Below, in pieces: positions 1 to 8,962 of a DNA stretch of 17,903 nt. The translations under genes were made by a program, and so were the position numbers. The first letter of the stretch is position 1. The number at the start of each line of letters is the position of its first letter. This DNA is from Trachelipus rathkii (Eukaryota > Arthropoda > Malacostraca > Isopoda > Trachelipodidae), in assembly GCA_015478945.1 (NCBI GenBank), contig JABUQX010116882.1:1-17903 (forward strand), in the 5' to 3' direction. The notes below the pieces were generated by a model that saw only the letters and a list, made by a program, of their open reading frames with translations, ran no database searches and was not told the DNA's origin.

Positions 1-620
1 ACTAATTATATATATATAACTCTGCATCCGTGGAATCAATAGTTTATATTATTTATATACTCATTATTTTTTTTCATGAATTCGATCATACAAAATATTT
101 AAACGATACTTTGCCAAACAAAATTTCCTAGATTGATGCTTACCAATATACTAACATATATATATATATATATAAACTACTACTTTACTTAGTTACATTA
201 GTTATACCTCTATTATATATATCACATATATAAACTTATAATATTAATTATATTATATTAAATATCATATTATATAATTTATTTTACTATAAAAACTATA
301 TCTATTATATATATATCATATATGTCTTATGGCAAAATAATATAAACTTGTACATATTGTATAACTAAATATATAATTTTAGATAAATTTCTATATTATT
401 ATTTATACATTCAGCTTCAGTAAAAATCTAATTCATGTTAAACAATACTCTCCCGAAATCCATTAGTATATATATATATATACTATGTCAATTATATTTA
501 AAATAAATAAAACATAAGAAGACGTATAATTGCTTATACTGAATATATACAATATTATATGTTCAAAAATAATATATAATATATTACAATAATATACTCT
601 AATGCCTCTACACTATATTA
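1..620. repeat. AT-rich low-complexity DNA with short TA tracts
   Basis: This stretch is very AT-rich, with several short TA microsatellite tracts (for example near 158-174 and 466-482) separated by irregular AT-rich sequence. I see no open frame of useful length, no splice-flanked coding block and no RNA gene. Confidence 0.75.
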
Positions 621-755
621 TAAATAATAAATGACGAAAGTACTGAGAGTTCGACGCGAAACAAAAATTATAATCTGACACCATACATAGACCTGTTTTT
701 CTAGAACGTAAAGCATTCTGACAGAAAGCATGTAAGAGAATTAGAAACAACTCAA

Positions 756-760
756 TATAA

Positions 761-791
<31 letters not shown>

Positions 792-795
792 TAAT
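756..795. repeat. TA dinucleotide microsatellite
   Basis: An almost uninterrupted TA run of about 30 bases, followed by a few irregular AT bases. It sits in AT-rich sequence about 140 bases before a GC-rich island. Confidence 0.9.
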
Positions 796-930
796 TTATA
801 TAGTATAACAAAAATGAAGAACTATGATTTTGCAAGATGCATATATACATTAAAGTGTGGAATAGAGTGACACTAACTCTCTTTGGTAACTATCAGAAAA
901 ATATCATTCATTTTTATTATTGTGATGGAG

Positions 931-1020
931 CCTGGGCTGAGCTGGGCTGGGCTAGGGCTGGGCGTGGCTGGGGCTGTGGGCGGGCGGGCCGGGCCTCGGG
1001 CCGGGCTGGGCCGGCTTGGG
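931..1020. repeat. GC-rich GGGCT/GGGCC simple-sequence island
   Basis: About 90 bases of degenerate GGGCTGGGCTGG and GGGCCGGGC repeats, with nearly every base G or C on a purine-leaning strand. It is sharply bounded by AT-rich DNA on both sides. The 63-codon frame that runs through it (837-1028) encodes only Gly/Ala/Arg/Trp-rich low complexity and is not a believable gene. The tract resembles a decayed 5-bp minisatellite. G-quadruplex formation is possible because there are many GGG runs. Confidence 0.85.
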
Positions 1021-1254
1021 TACTCTGAATTTACTCAGGATTAGCGAAAATCAAGTGAAAAATGGTCAATAATACGAATAGGGTTTGAGAATATGTTGAG
1101 TGGAGTGAATGGTGGTTAATTATAGTTAAAGATTAATGCTGAGTAATTACCAAAAAAATATGAAAAATTCAAAAAAGGTAGTTGTACACAATAGACCTAG
1201 GACAGCCAATTTGGATGGTACAACATAGTTAGAAAATATTTAAGGGATTGAATA

Positions 1255-1640
1255 TATTAATATACTTATTAAATTCAGTATATAATTACATGTACTATTA
1301 TATATAATATTTATTAATTATATATTATATATATACTATATATTATATATATATATATATAATATATATTTAATATATATTTATATAATATAAATTATTA
1401 ATATATATAAGTATATATATATAATATATATATATATTATATATATATATATTATTATATTATAATATATATGTATATATATAATTAATAGTATATATAA
1501 ATATAATATTAATAATTATTATATATTAATATATATATATATATTATATATTATATATTATATATATATTATTATTATATATATATATTAATATATAGTG
1601 GATAAATATAAATTAAATAAATATAATATATATATTGACA
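1255..1640. repeat. Irregular TA array
   Basis: Roughly 380 bases made almost entirely of A and T, mainly TA steps broken by AA or TT slips (TATATTATATA, ATTAATATA). This is what replication slippage plus point mutation of a TA microsatellite would give. There is no coding content. Confidence 0.9.
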
Positions 1641-3275
1641 TATATAGTGATACAGAAAGTAATTAAATTTTTATTTGTATGTTCACCTTTTTATATATAT
1701 TTATTATTTTAATAATTGACTACTCTTTCTTCATTTTCTCTATATTTTAAAATCTATTTTCTATATTGTTAACTATAGTATTTAATGAATTATACGTAAT
1801 ATATCGTCATTTCCACATGTCTACTAGTTTTCTCTTTGTTTTCATATGATGATATATTTTTCTTAACAAGACTATTATTTTCTAACACATCCGAAGAGAG
1901 CTGAGACGCTCTTATCCTAATAGGTTCTCTATTGCGTGGTAAGTAACTCCAATATGTTTGTTGTGGGCATAGATACAATACGTGAAGCACTGGCTTGTCG
2001 AAAACCAAAAAACAAAAAAAATAATAAATAAGTGATGGAGAATGAAAGAATTATCCAAGGCTTCAGGTAAATTATAGCTTATATCAACTTAATAAACTGC
2101 TCTATAAAATGAAAATATACACATAAGTGTATATAAATGTATATATAGCGTTTATTATTAATAGCATTTCTATTATGGAAAGTATTCGAATGATATAAAG
2201 GTTCCTTGAATTTTCTCAGTATAAAAGGCAAAATCAACAAAGGTATGAACATTTAATTTATTAATTAATATATATATAGTAAAAAAGTTATTTTACTATT
2301 TATTTTATATTTATATGAAAACTACAACTTTTATGATTTTATCTAAGCTTAATATTAATAATATACTACTATCATTCGTAAATTATTATTATGCTAAACT
2401 TATATATATTATATATCACTAACAAGTTTATGTGAGTACAGCTTCAGGTAGCACTCGAATTATTTATTCGGATATACTATTATCTACGCTATAAGGTCTT
2501 AAGACAGTTCTATATACATGACATATGGAGGACCTTTATTGACCATACTTGTGTGTTATCTTCTACTTACAGGTAAATATAAAATTTCAACTTATTGTAT
2601 AAAATATTTTTAACTATAAAGGTTTGATAAATCTGCATTTCCTCACTCATTTCGCCTTGGATGAATCTGTTATATTAATAATCTCTTCTAATGCTTAAAC
2701 TTAGTAATATCTCCATATGAACCCTTATTCACAACTCACTTTTGTGCAATATTTTATCCAGATCATCGCTGTTACTTTTGTGAAACACATATGTTCTTTA
2801 CATCAGCATAAAGACTAATAGTTATTTTGAAACCCATTCAAATTAGTTCAAAGACAGCTTCAAATTCTGGAATCTGTTTCTAAAGATCGTTTGACTATTT
2901 TTATCTTTCAGTACTAGCAAGCAAGTTTTACCTAACTATGGTAATATCTGCTTATATCGACCTAGTCCTAGAAGTTCTAGGCTTCACATTGTTAAAGGGG
3001 GGAGGGGAGAGGGTGAGAAGGTCCATTGTTACCTGATCCAATTAAGACAAAATTATTGATAATATAAGGGCTGTACAATAGATCTCATATAAAACAAATA
3101 TATTATAAAGCGAGTATTATCCCTTACCTTATTATCAGTATTATAGTATAGTCTATAGTTCATCTATTTAATTTTATATTGGGAGATAACGTAACGGGAA
3201 TGTAAGATAGCTACAAATAGAGAGATGTCTAGGAAGGTACAAATTGCTACTAATCGCATTTCACCACCTTTTCAT
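1641..3275. other. Unique AT-rich spacer, no gene recognised
   Basis: The sequence is moderately complex and AT-rich without obvious repeats, apart from a purine-rich G tract near 2995-3020. The longest frame (complement of 1790-2008, 72 codons) has ordinary-looking residues, but no motif that I recognise and no supporting splice or promoter context. I leave it uncalled. Unseen exons cannot be excluded, since animal exons are often too short to see by frame length. Confidence 0.6.
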
Positions 3276-3350
3276 TTCCCTGGCAGCACAGGGGGTGCGG
3301 TTCCCTGGCAGCACAAGGGATGCAGTTCCCTAGCAGCACAAGGGTTGCAG
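3276..3350. repeat. Three-copy 25-bp tandem repeat
   Basis: Three adjoining 25-base units start at 3276, 3301 and 3326. Each begins TTCCCTGGCAGCACA or TTCCCTAGCAGCACA and ends in a TGCGG or TGCAG block, with only a few differences between copies. The repeat is GC-rich relative to its surroundings. It lies inside a 107-codon frame (3225-3548), but the 25-base period is not a multiple of three, so each unit is read in a different frame. That argues against a coding repeat. The frame's C-terminal half is rich in Phe, Leu and Ile, which AT/T-rich DNA gives by chance. Confidence 0.9.
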
Positions 3351-4160
3351 TGTATTCACATGAGTTTTGAAGGGAAGATTAGTAAGTCCATACTTAATCA
3401 ATACGGTGCCTATTTTTTTCAACCACCTCTGTTCTTTGAAATTCTCCGTTTTCTTCTGTTTTTCCTGCTGATTTTCTTAATTTTATTGGCCAGTATTAAC
3501 ATCATTGAATTACCCAGTCACACACCTTTAAATGCTCAAAAATTATAGATAATTGGGGAAAACTAATGACACTTAAAAGCAGATTGAAAAATTAAATTAT
3601 AAAAAATATATAAACACACACAAAAAAGTAAGTTTTATATTTAACGCGCTGCTTTGTCGGTCATGATTGTTAGGTTATAACGCACAAAACACATACTATT
3701 TCTGGGTTACTTCTATTTCAAACACACATAACCATGCGTACACACCCCGTCACTTTTCAGAGTAAACGTACACATATCATATTTCATTAGAATGATGTAA
3801 TCAGGTTTATTTTTTTCTTATCTTGACAGATGGCATTTATAAATAAAACACGACCGAGGCCATGTGACCGTGAAAATATAATACCGTGGCCATATATGAT
3901 GACATAATAGAAGTATGAATTTGTAAAAATTATGAATTGCATCAATATGAAGAACAAAAATCTGACAAAATTTCAAATAACATAGTCTAAAAGGGAAAAA
4001 GTCCAATTGAATCTTATCATAAATGGTTAGTGGAAGGTAGAATTTGTATAATGCACATCAAAATTACATTTAAAATCTATAAACATATAGACAAATGCTC
4101 TCCTAAACTTATTCAATTGTAAAGCCGATAATCTAAGCAAAATTTCTATGTATCAATAAA
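3351..4160. other. Unique AT-rich spacer, no gene recognised
   Basis: AT-rich, non-repetitive sequence. A 62-codon frame on the minus strand (3818-4006) and the tail of the 3225-3548 frame are both Phe/Leu/Ile/Tyr-rich with no recognised motif. I see no RNA gene or mobile-element end here. Confidence 0.55.
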
Positions 4161-4252
4161 GTGCACTTAACAGTAAGGTCTCAATATTATATCTCATTTT
4201 AAGCATGCTAACCTTAAGCAATGATTCTAAGCTGTTTCTAGTGCACTTAAAC
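4126..4252. repeat. Possible two-copy ~80-bp duplication
   Basis: The ten bases GTGCACTTAA occur at 4161-4170 and again at 4241-4250, exactly 80 bases apart. Both are preceded by a TCTAAGC block (upstream of 4161 and 4241), with different spacing. This fits an old, diverged tandem duplication, but the shared sequence is short, so chance plus microhomology is possible. Confidence 0.35.
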
Positions 4253-4285
4253 GCTTAAGGAGCGCTCTCTCTTATACTATTTACT

Positions 4286-4914
4286 ATAAATATATATATA
4301 TAGTATTATAATATATACTAGCTATATATAGTAACTAGTATATATATATCATATATATTATTTAAGTAATATATATATATTTACAATATATATATATACT
4401 ATAATCATTCTCACAATATATGATATCGTATATATATAGTAGTATATAGTATATAGTTGAATACTTATAGTTATGCTATATATATATACTATATACTATA
4501 ATATATATACTTATTATTAAATATAATTAATATCTAATATATATAATATATTATATATTATATATACGTTATAACTAAATATATTATTATATTATTATAT
4601 AATATTTTTAATTAATATATTCTACTCACATCTGTATTTAATATACTATATAATATTGTATATATAATAATATATAATACTATATATACTATATATATTA
4701 TATTTATAATTATATATATATATATATATCAATATATAGTGTATATATATATATATGAAATATATAAATATTAATATATATATATAATATATACTTATAA
4801 TATATTAATATATATATATATAGTATATTATATAGTTATATATAATATTATATATATATATAGTTTTATTATATATATATATATAATATAAATAATATAA
4901 GTAGTATAGTATAT
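4286..4914. repeat. Long irregular TA array
   Basis: About 630 bases of TA-dominated sequence with runs of 8-20 perfect TA bases, interrupted by TAGT, AATAAT and ATTAT slips. It directly abuts the downstream end of the reverse transcriptase relic, so the 3' tail of that element is lost in or replaced by the array. Confidence 0.92.
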
Positions 4915-4916
4915 CA

Positions 4917-5375
4917 CTCATTTTGACAAGGCGAAGAAGTCCATACGGCACTAATTCAGCACGAGTTAAGGGGAAGTTCTCAGTAGAGGGATTTAAGGCT
5001 GAACTGCAACCGACACATACGGCGTTTAGAAAGTATGCAAGTTACAAAAGTAGTTTAGGAATTGAGATCACAATAGGAATGATAGTTTCAAGAGACTTTT
5101 ACCAATTGAGTAACTGTAAGATTGAGCATGAGCGTCTTAAGTCTAAAGGGTAAAGAAGTTATGGAACAGAGAAAAAATGAGACGTGTAGAAATAAGGCTT
5201 GTCGAGCGAGTCCACTCGCTCAAATGGAAGAAGTTAGTGCGACTGTAAGAGGTTCAGAATAAGCATGCTCCATTGTACATAGCCATCGATAGCAAAAGGA
5301 GAGAGAGGTAGAGAGAAGATAGCATGAGATCGAGAGAGAGAGGAGAGATTCGAGGAGAGAGAGAGAGGAGAGAAC

Positions 5376-5407
<32 letters not shown>

Positions 5408-6230
5408 AGAAGAGAGTTGATGAAGAACGAAGGTAACATCCAGAACACCCAACTCTTAGGAAGCTTGTACAAAGAGGAGTTAAATGGCGATCCTTCTAAA
5501 ATTATGATACGAAGAAAAGAAACACAAGAGATACGTGTTATTAATGTCAGAAAATTGTTTGAAGTTTGTATGATATTGATCGAGATGTTTCAAGATTTTG
5601 TGTGGGGAGCTATGTCGATAGAGAGATAAAAGGAACTGAGAGTTATTGAAGGAATTGAAAACACCTTGTTCTAACTCAATGCCCCAATAAGAAATTGGGT
5701 TATTGTTAATTGGGTGGAACGTCTTTCAAAATGAAAGGAGTAAAGAATTGTGGAGTCGAGTAAAGAAGGATAGAGTCGTCAGCATAGGAGTGAAGTCGAT
5801 GAAGAGTAATAATGGAGAGAATGTCATTAATAAAAAGTAGAAAGACAAGTTGATATGGGAGACAGAACCTTGAGGGAAACAACTATTTAATAAGAAATTT
5901 ACAGGAATGTGAAAATGACCAGGCTACATCAGCTGCTAAAGAACGAAGCCCTAGAAGCAAAAGTCAGAGAGGGATACCAGGTCAAGCAGAGATGAAATGT
6001 AATTGATCACCAAAAGAGTCATGCCAGGCTCTATCCAAGGCTTGCGATATTTCCAGCGCCACAGCGAAAGATTCACCGAAATGCCGAAGGGAAGAGGACT
6101 AAGAATCTGAAAGAAGAGGAAGAAGGTCTCAAGTTGAGCGTTCTTTTTTAAAGGAAGTCATACTGGCTATCAAAGATAAGATTACAAAAAATTGAGATGT
6201 TTTCCAACCTTCCACTCTTAAGGAAAAATT
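4917..6230 (-). pseudogene. Non-LTR retrotransposon reverse transcriptase relic
   Basis: Read on the minus strand, this is a decayed LINE-type (jockey/CR1-like) reverse transcriptase, whose live version copies its own RNA at a nicked target site. Going downstream I can read QYDFL and KERST (about 6128-6167), then FGESFAVAL and motif A as ALEISQALDRAWH (6021-6059), then PQGS (5864-5875), then LFINDILS and HSYADDS with the YADD catalytic core at 5775-5786. Next come ELGVL and HQLSSLY (about 5395-5455), TMEHAYSE (near 5253-5276) and RVDSLDK (5198-5218). The spacing and order match the RT palm and thumb regions. The first motif A aspartate, normally metal-binding, reads as Glu. Motif A and YADD share a frame, but PQGS and ELGVL do not, and several stops intervene, so it is dead. 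The endonuclease domain and RT N-terminus are missing beyond about 6230, where a minisatellite begins. Assignment below 5198 is weaker. The plus-strand frame at 4923-5153 is an antisense shadow. Confidence 0.88.
5298..5417. repeat. GA-rich microsatellite inside the RT relic
   Basis: About 120 bases of GA/AGAG-rich sequence, with a perfect GA run of roughly 26 bases near 5375-5400. On the minus strand it reads as CT repeats and gives meaningless Ser/Leu runs in the overlapping frames. It lies in the decayed retrotransposon between the HQLSSLY segment and the TMEHAYSE segment, where family members continue with an RPCMEY-like stretch. It therefore expanded within, or was inserted into, the old coding sequence. 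Confidence 0.92.
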
Positions 6231-6273
6231 CAAAAACCATTGAAAGAAATCGCAGGGCTAGTACAAATTGGTT

Positions 6274-6422
6274 TCGACAGGGAAAATGATCGACAGGGAA
6301 AATGATCGACAAGGAAAATTATCGACAAGGAAAATGATCGACAAGGAAAATGAATGATCGACAGGGAAAATTATCGACGGGAAAAATGATCGACAGGGAA
6401 AAATGATCGACAGGTCAAATGG
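6274..6422. repeat. 16-bp minisatellite, nine units
   Basis: Nine adjoining units of TCGACAGGGAAAATGA or close variants start at 6274, 6290, 6306, 6322, 6338, 6358, 6374, 6390 and 6407. A partial unit follows at 6423. Most units are exactly 16 bases. One is 20 bases, from a duplicated ATGA, and one is 17. Variation is mainly G/A at the AGG or AAG position and TGA versus TTA at the end. The array adjoins the 5'-truncated end of the minus-strand RT relic. Confidence 0.95.
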
Positions 6423-6476
6423 TCGACATTCGTAGAAAAAATCTGGGTTATTAGAGTTTCTCTAATAGGGAGACAC

Positions 6477-6518
6477 CAACAAACTAACTTAACTAACTTA
6501 ACTTAACCTACCTAACTT
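6477..6518. repeat. AACTT/TAACC-rich short tandem block
   Basis: About 40 bases built from AACTAACTTAACTTAACCTA-like words. It superficially resembles a degenerate telomere-type repeat, but the unit is not a regular TTAGG or TTAGGG complement, so I call it a simple repeat within the larger repetitive block at 6274-6610. Confidence 0.7.
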
Positions 6519-6590
6519 CACAAACGCCTGCGGGCTGGTACGGGAAATTTCTTGTGAGATGTCGTGCTAGACATTTGGACCTGTAGAACT

Positions 6591-6610
6591 CATTTCCTGT
6601 CGACATTTGG
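6591..6610. repeat. Inverted copy of the minisatellite unit
   Basis: CATTTCCTGTCGA at 6591-6603 is the reverse complement of TCGACAGGAAATG. That is the 16-bp unit at 6274-6422 less one G and one A. The inverted copy lies about 170 bases beyond the array and could mark the other end of a small non-autonomous element spanning about 6274-6610. Confidence 0.6.
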
Positions 6611-7232
6611 GATAGTCGCACGAAAAGAAAAAGTTAGAAAGCAATAGGATGTATATGTGGGGTTGAAGAGACCCTGTTTTTTTCGGACAACTTCTAAATG
6701 AGATCATTCGTCACTACTGAGAGAATATAGTTTTGGCGGCCATCTATTTTCTCTCTATCAGCAGTTTTGTTCAAAATCTTATACTTGTAAAACACATACT
6801 AGTTTCTCGGGAACTCGGAAGAAGTTGATGTATGATGATATTATTTATATTATTCCTTATATCATACTATATATATATATATATATCAAAAGAAAGAAGT
6901 AACGTTGTTTTATAAATGATATACTTTTTTCTAGGTAAATAAAAGATAAAATTTCATAATGTAAATTTTTATATTATACTACTCACATTATATATATATA
7001 TTAATGTCAAAATCTATACTTTAAAACAATAAACTGATTACTTTTTTCCCCTAATCGAAAAAGTGTATTTAAATAAGAATATAAGTATAATAAAAGAAAA
7101 TAAGGAAAAAGAAGAAAAAAAACCTACAACAATAACAGCAATTCTTCAAGTGTTAGAAGAAATATAACATCGGTATCAGTATTAAAAAGTAACGCCGTAC
7201 TTTTTTTTACTAACGGTCTTGCCCAATTATAT
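6611..7232. other. AT-rich spacer with short TA tract, no gene recognised
   Basis: Mostly unique AT-rich sequence with one short TA run (6869-6887), an A/G-rich tract around 7095-7125 and a poly-T run near 7201. I find no coding block or element end. Confidence 0.6.
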
Positions 7233-7621
7233 ACCGTATATATATATTATGAATATTATATATAACTTGCTATCTATGTATAAATATATATATATATATA
7301 TATATAGTATATATTAATTATATATATATTTAGATATAATTTTATTATATACTATATTATATATTATATATATATATATAATATATATATAATATATATA
7401 TATATATTATAATATATATATATATATATATATAATATATATATATATATAAATTATATATATATATAATATATAATTGCCTATATGCAATAATGTATAA
7501 TATCTTTAGCATTTCATTGTGCATGATTGACACTAGGATATAGATATAGTTATATATATAGTAGTATTATATATATTTATATACTATATATATATATATT
7601 AATATAGTTATATAATATATA

Positions 7622-7664
<43 letters not shown>

Positions 7665-7741
7665 TATATACATATATTATATGTATTATATATATATATA
7701 TATTATTGTATATATATATAATACTATATATATATATATAT
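7233..7741. repeat. Long TA array
   Basis: TA-dominated sequence with several perfect runs of 20 or more bases (for example near 7285-7307 and 7629-7657), interrupted by a short unique island near 7486-7545. There is no coding content. Confidence 0.92.
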
Positions 7742-7744
7742 TAA

Positions 7745-7985
7745 TGGGTTGGAAGTAACTAAACATTTTACTGATGACCAATTTGGTCGATATCGAGTAA
7801 AGATACGGATACTACAAAATGCCGATACCAAGTAGCGATACCGATGCAAAGCAACCACAACTATTCCTGAAAAATTATAAAAGCAATGGATAATAATGGG
7901 GTTAACAGCTAGTAGCTATTTGCAATGTGTAGTTAAAATTTCAACTTTCGAGGATGCGGATATGGATCTTTGATATTCTATATAA
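7745..7985. other. Possible decayed DNA-transposon end (hAT-like wording)
   Basis: The stretch has repeated GATAC/CGATAC words (around 7800-7850: AAAGATACGGATAC, GCCGATACC, AGCGATACCGATG) and a GGATGCGGATATGGATC segment near 7953-7970. Such GATACC/GGATAC-rich sequence is reminiscent of the subterminal regions of some hAT elements. No transposase or paired terminal repeat is visible, so this is only a resemblance. Confidence 0.25.
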
Positions 7986-8082
7986 AACACTTTAAACAAA
8001 TATAAAACAGTTTTAAGACTTTAATGCGAAAGGTATCCTTAATCAAATAAAATCCTTATAGTCTGTTATATCATAATATATT

Positions 8083-8135
8083 ATATATATTATATATTAT
8101 ATATAAATATATATAAAATATTGTGTGTGTGTGTA
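8083..8135. repeat. TA tract followed by GT microsatellite
   Basis: A short TA-rich run is followed by a perfect GT run of about 13 bases (8122-8134). It lies about 400 bases before the recognisable transposase relic. Confidence 0.8.
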
Positions 8136-8532
8136 TGTACGGTGGCTCATAAGTCGCTTTACTATTTAAAAAATGTAAATATTATTTTTTATTATGGATT
8201 TGAATTTATTTTGTCATATTTAAAAAATTTATTCTCTGAAAATAAATTATGAATAAATTCAAGAAGCAAGCAATGAATAAAAACAATTGAATTTTATTTC
8301 TGAAATCATTGCTTTATTATTCCCACCTGGAGAGCATACAAAAACTTACTTAACGTCAATAAACTTTCAACGTAACAGACTTTATAGGCCAGGCAACATA
8401 GTTTCCAAGAACTGCAGTCAAACAGTGATTTACCACAAACCAGGTCACCACGTTTAATGCATATGACGAAAGAAAATATTTAACATATGCGGTAAAACAT
8501 TTAGTAAAACGGAAAAATCCAAACAAAAACAT

Positions 8533-8962
8533 TCTCAGGAACTAGAAATTTCACGAAACTTGGCACGCATGTAAAAATATTCACGGATATATCCATAATA
8601 CAAAGTGTCAGTTGTACGATTTAAAAGCCTTAGATCACAAGCAACGTATTAAACTGTGGAGTCCAAATTTAACTGAAGAAATGAGAAGATCATTTATTTA
8701 CAATCTGATCAACACATTTCCCTGAAAGACTTCGAGGAACCAAAGCTCAGTGGGTTATCATTCATGAACCTAAGTTTCATCCTCCCATGGTAGCGATTTG
8801 GTGCTTTGTAACATCAAAAAGTGAAATTAGGCCTTACTTTGAAGAGAACAAATATGCCAATAGTTACTGAAATGATGATCAATATCCAGAAATTCTTAAA
8901 ATTTGCTGTTGCAGCAAGGTGAAGAAACTGCCCGTATGGACAGAGAAACATTACGACTGCAA
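8533..8962 (+). pseudogene. Decayed mariner/Tc1-type transposase
   Basis: Plus-strand fragments match the IS630/Tc1/mariner transposase pattern. The live enzyme cuts and pastes its element at TA sites using a DDE/D-type active site. An N-terminal helix-turn-helix-like piece SQELEISRNLARM is at 8533-8571 (frame 1). A middle piece LDHKQRIKLWSPNLTEEM begins near 8630 (frame 2). The best block runs from 8742 to 8867 (frame 3) and includes EPKFHPP, IWCFVTSKSEI and RPYFEE, matching the family's PKFPP, VWCAIT and GPYFFE stretch. NDDQYPEIL follows a stop at 8868-8870. LLQQGEETARMDRETLRLQ at 8906-8962 matches the WFQQDGATAHTARETL block, but the catalytic Asp after QQ is replaced, giving QQGE rather than QQDG. 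Several stops and at least three frames are used, so the gene is dead. I cannot define its terminal inverted repeats. A GGTGGCTCATAAGTCG segment near 8141 could be one end. Confidence 0.82.

Noticed and set aside
837..1028. 63-codon frame through the GC island
   Set aside because: The C-terminal half is simple-sequence Gly/Ala/Arg/Trp and the frame has no independent support.
3225..3548. 107-codon frame, the longest in the window
   Set aside because: It contains a 25-bp non-triplet repeat and a hydrophobic Phe/Leu-rich tail typical of T-rich DNA, with no recognised domain. It is more likely chance than a gene.
4923..5153. 76-codon plus-strand frame beginning MTRRRSPYG
   Set aside because: It lies antisense to the minus-strand reverse transcriptase relic and has no motif of its own, so it is a shadow frame.
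5324..5629. 101-codon plus-strand frame rich in Arg and Glu
   Set aside because: Its first third is the translation of the GA microsatellite and the rest is antisense to the RT relic.
6274..6422. Regular 16-bp units considered as a CRISPR array
   Set aside because: Units adjoin with no unique spacers and the context is a eukaryotic repeat region. It is a minisatellite.
6477..6518. Telomere-like TAACC/TTAAC block
   Set aside because: The words are irregular and do not keep a TTAGG or TTAGGG period. The block is short and interstitial.
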